Numbered from the stretch's first letter, positions 7,353 to 15,882 are shown. The stretch: DNA of 27,978 nt from Anthropogastromicrobium sp050944455 (GCA_050944455.1 JBMNRC010000031.1:1-27978); one strand, 5' to 3'. Program-made: numbers and translations. Notes: a model not told the origin generated them from the sequence alone.

Positions 7353-8981
7353 ATGTTTAAAATTCAGCGGAACCGCCAGCTGAGAATCCTGCTGTTGTGT
7401 CTGGTTCTGTGCTTTGCGCCGATTCTGGCTGCCTGCAGCGGATCAAAATCGTCTTCAGGCGCTGCCGGCGCGGACTTTACCGCGAATCACGGCGGCAAAG
7501 TTACCCTTCGGGTTCTCTCCGGGTCGGAGAACAAAGAACTGGAAGATATCCTGGATGATTTCGCGAAGGAAAAGAAAATCAATATCGCGATGTACTACAA
7601 GGGTTCGCTGGATATCATGCGCGCGCTTCAGGCGGACCAGATCGATTACGACGCTGTGTGGCCGGCAAACAGTATGTGGATCACGGCCGGCGACGTCAAT
7701 CATCTGGTGAAGGACACACAGTCGGTTTCTCTTTCCCCGGTCATTTTCGGAATCCGGAGAAGCCTGGCGGAAGAACTGGGTTTTGTCGGGAACGATGTTT
7801 ATGTGAGGGATATTCTCCAGGCCATTCAGGAAGGAAAACTCCGTTTCTGCATGACGTCCGCGACGCAGTCCAATTCCGGATGCTGTGCCTACATCGGTTT
7901 CCTGAACGCGCTTCTCGGAAATCCGGATACGATCACCTCGGAGGATCTTCAGAGCGATACGCTGAAGGAACAGCTGTCCGAACTGCTCGCGGGAGTGGAG
8001 CGCAGCTCCGGCTCTTCCGACTGGCTGAAGGAGATGTTCCTTGCCGGAGATTACGACGCCATGGTCAATTATGAGTGCCTGATCATCGCGGCGAACCGGG
8101 AACTTGAGAGTGAGGGGAAAGAAACCCTTTACGCCGTCTATCCGGTCGACGGTCTTACCTATGCGGATTCTCCCTTAGGGTATATCGACCAGGGCGATGA
8201 CAGCAAGCAGGAGGCGTTCAGCACCTTTCAGGAATACCTGCTGACGGATGAAGTGCAGGACCGGATTCAGAAAACCGGCCGCCGCGGCCGTTATAATACG
8301 GTGTCCGCTGACAATCAGGATGTGTTCAACACCGATTGGGGAATTGACACAACAAAAAATCTGACTTCGATCAAAATGCCGGAGAGCAGCGTCCTGTTTG
8401 AAGCGCTGAATCTTTATCAGGCCGGCGGAATCCGCAAACCCTCGCTGACCGTGTACTGCCTTGATTACTCGGGAAGCATGTACGGGGAAGGAGAAGCGCA
8501 GCTTGAGGAGGCCATGAGCCAGATCCTGATTCAGGACAATGCGCAGAAAAACTATCTGCAGGCCGGCCCCGACGATGTCAATATCGTCATCCCGTTTGAC
8601 AGATATCCCAGGGGAACGTACACCGCAGTGGGAAACGGCAGCGAGATTGAATCGCTGAACAGTAAGGTGTCAGCGGAGGATGCTGTCGGGGGTACTAATA
8701 TCTACCGCGCGATGGAACAGGCGTTCAGCGAACTGGAAAACTATGATATCACGCAGTATACCGCAGCTGTCGTACTGATGACGGACGGAATGTCCGACAC
8801 GGAGAGCGGCTTCTGGGATTACTATCTGCGGAACGGGCAGGATATCCCGGTTTTCTCCATCATGTTCGGAGATTCAGACCCCGACCAGCTCAATGAAATC
8901 GCGGACAAGACGAATGCCCGCGTGTTCGACGGGACGAAGGATCTGGTCAGCGCGTTCCGCGCCGTGAAGGGGTACAACTGA
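7353..8981 (+). CDS. lipoprotein fusing a substrate-binding-like domain to a VWA domain
   Basis: The product (about 542 residues) is a surface lipoprotein: hydrophobic signal at 10-27 and lipobox ILAAC with the lipidated cysteine at C28. A periplasmic-binding-protein-like domain follows at about 45-325 (VTLRVLSGSENKELEDILDD at its start; SNSG ligand-loop motif at 173-176). The C-terminal part, about 363-540, is a von Willebrand A domain with a complete MIDAS metal site: D371-x-S373-x-S375, T448 and D478 (LMTDG). Such 'substrate-binding and VWA' proteins are known as a domain combination, with no clear function. The ATG at 7353 is preferred over one at 7335 because GGAAGGAGAAGGAA abuts it. Its stop overlaps the next start by one base (TGATG), implying translational coupling with the XpaC-like gene. 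No ABC permease or ATPase is nearby, so import is unlikely; ligand sensing or adhesion is inferred. Confidence 0.85.
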   Translation: MFKIQRNRQLRILLLCLVLCFAPILAACSGSKSSSGAAGADFTANHGGKVTLRVLSGSENKELEDILDDFAKEKKINIAMYYKGSLDIMRALQADQIDYDAVWPANSMWITAGDVNHLVKDTQSVSLSPVIFGIRRSLAEELGFVGNDVYVRDILQAIQEGKLRFCMTSATQSNSGCCAYIGFLNALLGNPDTITSEDLQSDTLKEQLSELLAGVERSSGSSDWLKEMFLAGDYDAMVNYECLIIAANRELESEGKETLYAVYPVDGLTYADSPLGYIDQGDDSKQEAFSTFQEYLLTDEVQDRIQKTGRRGRYNTVSADNQDVFNTDWGIDTTKNLTSIKMPESSVLFEALNLYQAGGIRKPSLTVYCLDYSGSMYGEGEAQLEEAMSQILIQDNAQKNYLQAGPDDVNIVIPFDRYPRGTYTAVGNGSEIESLNSKVSAEDAVGGTNIYRAMEQAFSELENYDITQYTAAVVLMTDGMSDTESGFWDYYLRNGQDIPVFSIMFGDSDPDQLNEIADKTNARVFDGTKDLVSAFRAVKGYN

Positions 8982-9583
8982 TGAAGAGGGAAGACGTTCT
9001 GGCGCTCGCGGCGGCCGCTGCCGTATTCTTCATCCTGACCCTGGGACTGGGACTTCAGCCGGTGGTTCCGGCCCTGATCGCAGTCGGTGCGTATTTCGCG
9101 TTCGGGCTGATTTTCAAAAAAACGAAAAAAATCGGCGGCGTGGATATCGAAGATATTGCCGGGGGAGAAGAGCTTGACGCCGCGCTCCAAAACGCGCAGG
9201 ACGACCTGAAGGAGATCCGGCGGGCGGCGGTTGCGTCAGATTCTGCGGCAGTGCGTGCCGGTTCCCAGCAGCTTGTCCGCACGGGGAGCAACATTATTCA
9301 TTATCTGGAACAGCATGTCGACCGCGCCCCATCAGCACAGAGATTTCTGGATTATTATCTGGATACCGCGGTGGATATTCTCGATAAATATCTGAATCTT
9401 GAGAAGAGCGGAGCACCGGAAAAGAAACTGGCGCAGGTGACGCAGAAAACGGAACAGGCGATCGCAGAGCTGAACAGTGCGTTTGAAAATTCCTACACAA
9501 GGCTTCTTCAGGGTGACATTCTGGATATCGAGGACGATATCGAACGGCTGAAAAAAACAGCGGATATGGACAGCTTCCGTTGA
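8981..9583 (+). CDS. XpaC-like membrane protein (5-bromo-4-chloroindolyl phosphate hydrolysis family)
   Basis: The 200-residue protein has two N-terminal hydrophobic segments (about 6-23 and 26-45) followed by KKTKK (inside-positive) and a long, charged, helical cytoplasmic part. The block RFLDYYLDTAVDILDKYLNL and the C-terminal LDIEDDIERLKK segment fit my memory of the XpaC family (PF10112). The family name derives from a colour phenotype in Bacillus and does not establish an enzyme. XpaC is often encoded beside TelA-type toxic-anion-resistance proteins; no TelA gene is seen here. The start ATG overlaps the upstream TGA, so it is translationally coupled to the VWA lipoprotein. It may connect the surface domains to the cytoplasm, which is inference. 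Confidence 0.7.
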   Translation: MKREDVLALAAAAAVFFILTLGLGLQPVVPALIAVGAYFAFGLIFKKTKKIGGVDIEDIAGGEELDAALQNAQDDLKEIRRAAVASDSAAVRAGSQQLVRTGSNIIHYLEQHVDRAPSAQRFLDYYLDTAVDILDKYLNLEKSGAPEKKLAQVTQKTEQAIAELNSAFENSYTRLLQGDILDIEDDIERLKKTADMDSFR

Positions 9584-9629
9584 TATCCGCAAGGAAGGAT
9601 AAGCTGCGTGAGACAGCGGGGAGAGAAAT

Positions 9630-10688
9630 TTGAAATCGAAAATCAGGGGATTTCTGATTCTGGCCGCGGTGATTGCGGCGGCGCTTGTTTATTATTACGT
9701 CCAGGGAAGAAAAGTTCCGGTTACGGTGATCAGCGGATACCTTGGCGGAGAGAAAGTGGGGCTTCTGGAAGATGAGGAAGTGCAGGATATCCTGCTTAGG
9801 AAGTACAATCTGCAGATCGAATATTCCAGGGCAGGGTCCCTGGACATGGTGGATGCGGATCTGGAAGGCAGGGATTACCTTTTTCCCTCCAGCCAGGTGG
9901 CGCTGGAACTTTACCGCAGCAGGTACGGGAATCCTGTCCGCAGCGAGATTCTGTTCAACACCCCGATTGTCATGTATACCAGAACTGAAGTCGCGAACGC
10001 GCTGGAAGCGAACGGATACCTGTCCGACCTGGGAAACGGAGCCAGAAGCGTTGACCTGAAAAAACTGGCCCAGGCGATTCTTGACGGCACCACGTGGAAG
10101 GACATCGGCCTGACTGATTACTACGGAGCGCTGACGGTAACTTCAACGGACCCGACGCGGTCCAATTCCGGAAACATGTATGCCGGCCTGCTGGCGAATG
10201 TACTCTCGGAAAGCGGAACCGCTGCGGAGGAGAACGTGTCCCTGGTGATTCCGGATCTGGTGAAGATATTCAGCAAATCGGGATATATGCAGTCTTCCTC
10301 GGGAGTCCTGTTCAGCCAGTTCCTGGAAACAGGTGCGGAACCGATCATCGTAGGGTATGAGAGCCAGCTGCTGGAGTTTGCCGCGGAAAATCCGGACGAC
10401 TGGGCAAAACTCAGGGATGACGTTGTGATGCTGTATCCCACTCCGACCGTCTGGTCGTCGCATCCGTTCATTGCTCTGGATGATGCCGGAGCGAAAGCTA
10501 TCGACGCTCTGCAGGACGCCGATATCCAGAACCTGGCCTGGAGCAGGCACGGATTCCGCACCGGTGTTTCCGGGGCTTCGGCGGACATTTCGCAGTTCGA
10601 CGTGGACGGCCTGCAGAGCAGCCTGAAAAACGTCATTCAGATGCCGGACTATCCGACGATGGAAAAGATCATCGCGGGGCTTCAATGA
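9630..10688 (+). CDS. membrane-anchored substrate-binding-like protein
   Basis: The product (352 residues) has one N-terminal hydrophobic segment (about 6-23) without a lipobox cysteine, so it is probably anchored by an uncleaved signal helix with its binding-like domain outside. It is a distant paralogue of the binding domain in the VWA lipoprotein two genes upstream: both have VxVxSG near the start, GSLDM/GSLDI, and a PTRSNSG versus ATQSNSG ligand-loop motif (here S178-G181), with 19 of 20 identical bases around that motif. It has no VWA domain. The start is TTG at 9630, placed after GGGGAGAG; no better in-frame start is near. It follows the XpaC-like gene by 46 bases and probably ends the operon. 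Confidence 0.75.
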   Translation: MKSKIRGFLILAAVIAAALVYYYVQGRKVPVTVISGYLGGEKVGLLEDEEVQDILLRKYNLQIEYSRAGSLDMVDADLEGRDYLFPSSQVALELYRSRYGNPVRSEILFNTPIVMYTRTEVANALEANGYLSDLGNGARSVDLKKLAQAILDGTTWKDIGLTDYYGALTVTSTDPTRSNSGNMYAGLLANVLSESGTAAEENVSLVIPDLVKIFSKSGYMQSSSGVLFSQFLETGAEPIIVGYESQLLEFAAENPDDWAKLRDDVVMLYPTPTVWSSHPFIALDDAGAKAIDALQDADIQNLAWSRHGFRTGVSGASADISQFDVDGLQSSLKNVIQMPDYPTMEKIIAGLQ

Positions 10689-10877
10689 TACTGAACAGGA
10701 ACTGCAATACCGCTGTAAATCTGCCGCAGCCTGCTCTGGTATAGCGGGACTGCCTTGACACCCCGGCGGCCGACCGTTAAGATTAATCCTGTGCGAACAT
10801 TTCCGGTGATCAGTGTCAGAAGAAATCGGGTACTGCGACGAAACCGGAAAATCTGTAAGCCAGAAAAGCATTATCTG

Positions 10878-10920
10878 ATCCGCACTTTGCCTGTTGTTCA
10901 CCGACAGGCGGAGTGCGGAT
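10878..10920 (+). terminator. hairpin, possible terminator of the binding-protein/VWA cluster
   Basis: ATCCGCACT (10878-10886) pairs with AGTGCGGAT (10912-10920), with an inner GCCTGT/ACAGGC pairing. The tail GTTCTTGAG is only weakly T-rich, so this may be a weak terminator or another RNA structure. The 10689-10877 stretch before it shows no gene. Confidence 0.55.
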
Positions 10921-11011
10921 GTTCTTGAGTGAATTTTATATAACTGGCTCTGCCTTTCAGAGGGCACAGACAAATACCGCATGGAAATCCGGCTGCATGG
11001 GAGGCAGTGAA

Positions 11012-11887
11012 ATGAATCTTTCAGGCAAGAAGATGAAAATCCTTGACGTCATCCTGATTCTGCTCGGAAGCGCGCTAGTAGCCGCGTCTTCCGTCATGTT
11101 TCTGGACCCGGCAGGGATGGTCATCGGAGGCTTCAGCGGAATCGCGATCATTGTCAAAAGGGTGAGCGCCGGGGTATGGCCCGGCGGGATTCCCCTGTGG
11201 GTTACCAACCTTGTGCTGAACCTTGTGCTGGTTCCGATCTGCTGGAAAGTGCTCGGAAAAAAATTCATTGTGCGCACGGCGTTTGGTTTCCTGTGCCTGA
11301 CTTTCTGGCTCGCGGTGATTCCGCCGGTCACGCTCGGGGTGGAAAACGACTCGTTTATCACCGCCCTCTTCGGCGCGATCCTGATGGGCGCTGGGTCCGC
11401 CATGATCTTCCTGGCGAGAAGCACGACAGGCGGAACGGATATGTGCGGCGCCCTGCTGCAGCACTGGTTTCCCCATCTGTCGATTGCCCGGCTGATGCAG
11501 GTACTGGATATTATCATAGTGCTTTCGGGGCTTCCGATCTTCGGCGTGCGGAATACGCTCTACGCGGCGTCGGCTGCCTGGCTCTCTGCCAGAATCTCGG
11601 ATATCCTGATCGACGGCCTGAAATATTCGAAGATGGTGCTGATCATCTCGGACAAGGCGGATATCATCGCGTCGGAGATCATGGAAAAAATGGACCGCGG
11701 AGTGACCGGCCTCAGCGGGGAGGGAATGTATACCAGGCGGGATAAAACGGTGCTGATGTGCGTCATGCAGCCCAGGGAAGTCGTCCAGCTGAAGGAGATC
11801 GTTTCGGAGACGGACCCAGATGCCTTTATCATCGTGAATGATTCGCGAGAAGTCCTGGGAGAAGGATTCCCGACTTACAATCAATGA
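11012..11887 (+). CDS. YitT family membrane protein
   Basis: This integral membrane protein (291 residues) has about five to six transmembrane segments in the first 200 residues (DUF161/YitT part, with GMVIGGFSGIAIIVKR, the FLARSTTGGTDMCGALL block, and SARISDILIDGLKYSKM at the junction) and a cytosolic C-terminal DUF2179 domain (about 205-291, including MDRGVTGLSGEGMYT and VVQLKEIVSETDPDAFIIVND). The biochemical role of the family is not established. The ATG at 11012 is chosen because GGGAGG precedes it by seven bases; the frame is open further upstream without a ribosome binding site. The stop overlaps the ATGA at 11884, and the next gene has its ribosome binding site within this stop region, so the two are co-transcribed. 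Confidence 0.88.
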   Translation: MNLSGKKMKILDVILILLGSALVAASSVMFLDPAGMVIGGFSGIAIIVKRVSAGVWPGGIPLWVTNLVLNLVLVPICWKVLGKKFIVRTAFGFLCLTFWLAVIPPVTLGVENDSFITALFGAILMGAGSAMIFLARSTTGGTDMCGALLQHWFPHLSIARLMQVLDIIIVLSGLPIFGVRNTLYAASAAWLSARISDILIDGLKYSKMVLIISDKADIIASEIMEKMDRGVTGLSGEGMYTRRDKTVLMCVMQPREVVQLKEIVSETDPDAFIIVNDSREVLGEGFPTYNQ

Positions 11888-11904
11888 CAGGGGAGGAACA
11901 ATCA

Positions 11905-13638
11905 ATGACAGAGGGAATGAAAGGATTGGATAATGCTCCGATGACCGCGGAACGGCAGGAACTGTTCGACGGAGCCATGGAACGGTTGGACAGTGCGTAC
12001 GACGCGGCGGGAGGTTTTGTTTCAGGGGAAGTGGGACGTCGCGATGTGCGTGCCTCTTCCCATTATGCTCTGGGACTGCTGATGAGGGACGGCCCGGGCG
12101 ACCGGGAGCGTGCGTGCGGCGTCATCGGAAGAATCCTGGATCTGCAGTTTCTGTCGGATCCTGAGGCAGACTGGTACGGAAGCTACCCGCTGACGGACGA
12201 GAGCCCGGTTCCGCCGGCCGAACCCTGGCCGGGAGAGTGTTTCACCGCGGAAGCGAGATATCTGCTGGACAAGTGGACGGATCTGATTGATCACCGGCTT
12301 GAACATTCCCTCGCCGCAGAGGGGTTCAGCGCGGAGCAGATCGGGCGGATCGCGTCACTGCGGAATCAGGCGGTAAACCGGACGATCCCGCTGGTGTGGC
12401 GGACTTACGACGCCAACTGGAGAGAATTTATCTCTATCGAATGGATTACCTGTCTGTTTGCTGCCGGGCGGAAAATCCCGGAGCAGCTGAAAAGCAGGAT
12501 GGGAGAGGCACTGGAGAAATCCGTGAGAGGTTCTGTGCGCAGGCGCCGGAATTATATTGTGCCGATGAATACCAATGTGGAGCTGATGTACGCCCTGTAC
12601 TGCGAGCTGACCGGGGAGCTGCTGCAGCGGGAGGATTTCCGCGCGGAGGGCAGAAAGGCAGCCGGTCAGATTCTGAAGAAATACAGGGAATTCCACAGCT
12701 TTGCCGAGTACAATTCCTCTACTTATTATGCGGTAGACCTGATGACGCTTTCGCTGTGGCGCCAGGCGGTACAGGACGAAACATTCCGCGCGGCCGGGGC
12801 AGAGATGGAGGAGGGGCTCTGGGAGAATCTTTCCGAGACTTACCATCCCGGGCTGCACAACCTGTGCGGGCCGTACTCGAGGTGCTATGAGGAGGAAATG
12901 CAGCTTCACTCGATGCTGCCTTCGATTCTGTACGCCGCCCTCGGAAAGAATTCAGGCATGCCCCTGGCTCAAAACACGGAAGATCCCGGACTGATTGACC
13001 TCGCACTTCTCGGCGTGGAAATTCCGGGGAGGCTGAAGCCCTCTTTTCTGTCATTCTCCGGAGAGCGATGCTTCCGCAGACAGTTCAGGGAACTGATTGA
13101 ACGGGGAAAACCGGGGGAGGATACCCCGCTGTGCACGGCCTCAGGCTGGCTTTCGGACCATGTTATGGCCGGGGTCCTGTCCGGGAGCCGGAACACCAGC
13201 CACCAGCTGAGGAGCGCGGTTGTCCACTGGCGCACACCGGAAGGGAAGACTGCCATTATATCCCTGATGCGCCGGGAACGCGGAAAGGAGCCGGGGCATC
13301 TGAGGACAGTCTTCTTTGACAATACAATAGAACGGAACCGCCTCAGCCTGACAGCCCGGTGCGATGTGGAATGTGATGTGGATATCTATTTCAGGGTCAG
13401 CGGCTGCAGTCTCTCGCCGGAGATGATTGAGGCTGGGCAGAACACGGAAAACTCCGGCCGTGAAATCTGGAATTTCCCGGGCCTGCGGGTTCTGGTCAGG
13501 ACCGACGCGGGCAGGCCGGAAGTCAGGATGACGGATTCGGGAATGGAGATAGCCTTTTTGTCGGAATATCTTCCTGAAAAAGCAACCGGATGCGGTTCCG
13601 GCCGCGCTGTTCATTTTGACCTGACACTGACAGAATAA
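11905..13638 (+). CDS. uncharacterised protein, possibly (alpha/alpha)-toroid carbohydrate-active
   Basis: I do not firmly recognise this 577-residue protein. It has no signal peptide. The first 350 residues are helical with paired aromatic/polar blocks: SSHYALGLLMRDG, YDANWREFISIEWITC, NTNVELMYALY, FAEYNSSTYYAVDLMTLSLW and GLHNLCGPYSRCYEEEM. These resemble the spaced helical hairpins of (alpha/alpha)n-barrel glycosidases or lyases. The rest looks beta-rich (alternating short strands with Arg/Asp), like the beta-sandwich that often follows such toroids. The EYNSxTYYxVDL and GPYSRxY blocks seem to occur in an unnamed conserved family. The ATG at 11905 is preferred over 11884 because AGGGGAGG precedes it by eight bases. 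It is followed 31 bases later by an SGNH hydrolase, suggesting joint action on a substituted glycan. The function is inferred only. Confidence 0.7.
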   Translation: MTEGMKGLDNAPMTAERQELFDGAMERLDSAYDAAGGFVSGEVGRRDVRASSHYALGLLMRDGPGDRERACGVIGRILDLQFLSDPEADWYGSYPLTDESPVPPAEPWPGECFTAEARYLLDKWTDLIDHRLEHSLAAEGFSAEQIGRIASLRNQAVNRTIPLVWRTYDANWREFISIEWITCLFAAGRKIPEQLKSRMGEALEKSVRGSVRRRRNYIVPMNTNVELMYALYCELTGELLQREDFRAEGRKAAGQILKKYREFHSFAEYNSSTYYAVDLMTLSLWRQAVQDETFRAAGAEMEEGLWENLSETYHPGLHNLCGPYSRCYEEEMQLHSMLPSILYAALGKNSGMPLAQNTEDPGLIDLALLGVEIPGRLKPSFLSFSGERCFRRQFRELIERGKPGEDTPLCTASGWLSDHVMAGVLSGSRNTSHQLRSAVVHWRTPEGKTAIISLMRRERGKEPGHLRTVFFDNTIERNRLSLTARCDVECDVDIYFRVSGCSLSPEMIEAGQNTENSGREIWNFPGLRVLVRTDAGRPEVRMTDSGMEIAFLSEYLPEKATGCGSGRAVHFDLTLTE

Positions 13639-13669
13639 ATCCCGCGGCGGCGGCCGCAAAGGAGAAGAG

Positions 13670-14326
13670 ATGGACCTGAAGGGACTGAAAATCAATGTTC
13701 TTGGGGACAGTATCACATTCGGACACGGGACGTCCGATCCCAGATACGTCTTCTGGAACCTGCTCAATACGGAAGACGGAGCCTGCGCGAGAGGCTACGG
13801 AATCAGCGGCACGAGAATCGCCAGACAGCAGACGCCGTCTGCCGGATACCCTGAGTTTGACCAGTACTTCCGCACCCGTGTGGCTTCCATGGATCCGGAT
13901 GCCGACGTCGTGCTTGTGCTCGGCGGAACCAATGACTACGGGCATGGGGACGCCCCGCTCGGACGGATGTCGGACCGGACCGACGATACTTTCTACGGAG
14001 CCGTGCATAACCTCTGCGTCGATCTGATCAACCGGTATCCGGAGTCGGTCATCGCCTTCATGACCCCGACCCACCGTGCTGATGAACATCGGGCGGTGAA
14101 TGAATGGGGCGTGCGGAATGTCGGCTGCCTGGAAGATTACGTGAACATTATTCAGGAGGTTGCGGGCTACTACAGCCTGCCGGTGATCGATCTGTACCGG
14201 ACCAGCGGCCTGCAGCCTGAGGTGGAGGTTCTTCGCCGGAAGTATGTGCCGGACGGCCTGCACCCGAACGACGCGGGCAACCGGAGAATTTATTTTAAGA
14301 TAAGAGAATTTCTGCTTTCCCTGTGA
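13670..14326 (+). CDS. SGNH/GDSL-family hydrolase
   Basis: This 218-residue cytosolic esterase or lipase-like hydrolase has all SGNH blocks: block I VLGDSITFG with catalytic S14, block II glycine G47 (GYGISGTRIA), block III GGTND with N88, and block V DGLHPND with D195 and H198 completing the triad. Typical substrates are acyl or acetyl esters, often on sugars; the actual one is not visible. No signal peptide is present, so it acts on imported material or metabolites. GGAGAAGAG precedes the ATG. The tight link to the preceding unrecognised protein suggests that one deacylates and the other cleaves a glycan, which is inference. Confidence 0.88.
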   Translation: MDLKGLKINVLGDSITFGHGTSDPRYVFWNLLNTEDGACARGYGISGTRIARQQTPSAGYPEFDQYFRTRVASMDPDADVVLVLGGTNDYGHGDAPLGRMSDRTDDTFYGAVHNLCVDLINRYPESVIAFMTPTHRADEHRAVNEWGVRNVGCLEDYVNIIQEVAGYYSLPVIDLYRTSGLQPEVEVLRRKYVPDGLHPNDAGNRRIYFKIREFLLSL

Positions 14327-14388
14327 ACGGTGTCCGAAGACAGTCAGAAACTTCCGCCCGGATTCTTGAAAAACCAGAAAATTTACTG

Positions 14389-14420
14389 ACGCCGGCATTG
14401 CGAAAAAGCCGGCGTTCTGT
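14389..14420 (+). terminator. terminator after the SGNH hydrolase gene
   Basis: ACGCCGGC (14389-14396) and GCCGGCGT (14408-14415) form an 8-bp stem around an 11-base loop, with TTCTGTTAT following. The T-tract is moderate, so read-through is possible. The loop and tail also carry the next promoter. Confidence 0.7.
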
Positions 14421-14426
14421 TATACT
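14398..14426 (+). promoter_or_regulatory. promoter nested in the terminator
   Basis: TTGCGA (14398-14403) and TATACT (14421-14426) are exactly 17 bases apart, and TG stands at the extended position (14418-14419). The -35 lies in the loop of the preceding terminator hairpin. It would drive the aldo/keto reductase gene through a leader of about 325 bases. Confidence 0.6.
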
Positions 14427-14757
14427 TAAATAGCACAGAATTGCGGATTTCCGGTGAGAAAGAAATTTCCCTGCCGGGGAGAAATCAACCCTGAACAGCC
14501 GGGCGGCCGTATGGCCGCGAAGAACGAAAACCGACAGCAGCCGTATTGCCCTGGACAGCTGAAGCCGATGACTTTCGTATCTCCCAAATGCATAAAACCG
14601 ATCAAAGACACAGGCAGGAGAGACTCAGAGTCAGACGGCAGCCTGAATTGCCGCGGCAGTCGGAATGCCGTCCGTTCAGTTGCGAACAGCGGAAGAGGCC
14701 GGCTGCGAAAATGTGAAAGACCGGGCTTTCAGGGGGGAAGAATGATCGGAGGTTGTG
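14427..14757 (+). other. long untranslated leader before the aldo/keto reductase gene
   Basis: About 330 bases separate the promoter and the next start codon. A GCGGCC/GGCCGC hairpin with a GTAT loop is visible near 14503-14518. A 122-codon GTG-initiated frame crosses it, but it lacks a ribosome binding site, has an unnatural Arg/Gly/Pro-rich composition and overlaps the reductase start, so it is not called. I compared the stretch with remembered TPP, SAM-I, FMN and glycine riboswitch consensus patterns and found no match. Confidence 0.4.
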
Positions 14758-15882
14758 ATGTCAGATTTATGGAACGGAACGATGCCGAAACTCGGTTTCG
14801 GGCTGATGCGCCTGCCGCATAACGAAGACAAATCGGCGGATATTGAGCAGATCAAAAAGATGGTTGACGCTTTCCTTGCGGCCGGAATGCGCTATTTCGA
14901 CACGGCATTTGTTTACGGCGATTCCGAAGCGAACACGAAAATCGCGCTCGTGGACAGGTATCCCCGCGACAGCTATTTCCTTGTCAGCAAGCTGAACGCA
15001 TGGATGGCAATGAAGGACGCGGACGACGCGAAAAATCAGATCAATATTTCCCTGGAACGGCTGGGAACGGATTACCTCGACCTGTATCTTCTCCACGGTC
15101 TCTCGGACGGCGAGCATATCGATGTCTATGAGAAGTGGGGACTGTGGGATTATATGCACGAGCTGAAGGCGGCCGGGAAAATCCGCCATTTCGGCTTCTC
15201 CTGGCATGGCACCGCGGATCAGCTGGAAGTCCTTCTCAACAGGCATCCGGATACAGAACTGGTTCAGCTTCAGGTAAATTACGCGGACTGGACGAACCCA
15301 GCGGTTCAGTCCCGCGACAACCTTGCGGTCTGCCAGAAGCATGGCATACCGGTTACGATCATGGAGCCGGTCAAGGGCGGACTGCTGGCCACCCCGCCGC
15401 AGTCCGTCAGGGATATTTTCGCGCAGAAGAACCCGAACCTGTCCCCGGCGGGATGGGCGATCCGCTTTGCCGCTTCACAGCCGGGAGTGTTCACGGTTCT
15501 GTCCGGAATGAGCACGATCGGCCAGATGGAAGATAACCTTTCTTACATGAAGAATTTCCAGCCGATGGACAGCAGCGAACTGGATGTGATGGCGAAAGCG
15601 CAGGAAGCGCTTGCGGCTGTCGACCAGATTGCCTGCACAAAATGCCACTACTGCATGCCGGGATGCCCGACGGGAATCCATATCCCGGATCTGTTCGAGG
15701 CGATGAATGTCTATAAGATTTACGGAAACCTGGAACGCGCCAGACAGAGATACAAAGGGAGCACGGAACATAGCCCGAAGGCTTCCGAGTGCGTGCAGTG
15801 CGGCCAGTGCGAAAGCGCGTGCCCGCAGCATCTGCCGATTATCACTTATCTGCAGGACTGCGCAAAGACGCTGGAAGTATAA
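14758..15882 (+). CDS. aldo/keto reductase with C-terminal [4Fe-4S] clusters
   Basis: This probable cytosolic NAD(P)H- or ferredoxin-linked oxidoreductase has 374 residues. The AKR barrel (about 1-280) keeps the catalytic tetrad: D48, Y53 (DTAFVYGDSE), K78 (VSKLN) and H113 (LLHG). The C-terminal ferredoxin-like part has two cluster motifs: CTKCHYCMPGCP (C293, C296, C299, C303) and CVQCGQCESACP (C345, C348, C351, C355), implying two [4Fe-4S] clusters. This architecture is common in anaerobes; the substrate is unknown. The ATG at 14758 follows CGGAGG; a GTG three bases earlier is too close to it. It is monocistronic, with a strong terminator about 165 bases downstream. Confidence 0.92.
   Translation: MSDLWNGTMPKLGFGLMRLPHNEDKSADIEQIKKMVDAFLAAGMRYFDTAFVYGDSEANTKIALVDRYPRDSYFLVSKLNAWMAMKDADDAKNQINISLERLGTDYLDLYLLHGLSDGEHIDVYEKWGLWDYMHELKAAGKIRHFGFSWHGTADQLEVLLNRHPDTELVQLQVNYADWTNPAVQSRDNLAVCQKHGIPVTIMEPVKGGLLATPPQSVRDIFAQKNPNLSPAGWAIRFAASQPGVFTVLSGMSTIGQMEDNLSYMKNFQPMDSSELDVMAKAQEALAAVDQIACTKCHYCMPGCPTGIHIPDLFEAMNVYKIYGNLERARQRYKGSTEHSPKASECVQCGQCESACPQHLPIITYLQDCAKTLEV

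Noticed and set aside
14454..14822. 122-codon frame in the leader of the aldo/keto reductase gene
   Set aside because: GTG start without ribosome binding site, unnatural Arg/Gly/Pro-rich composition, and overlap with the reductase start.
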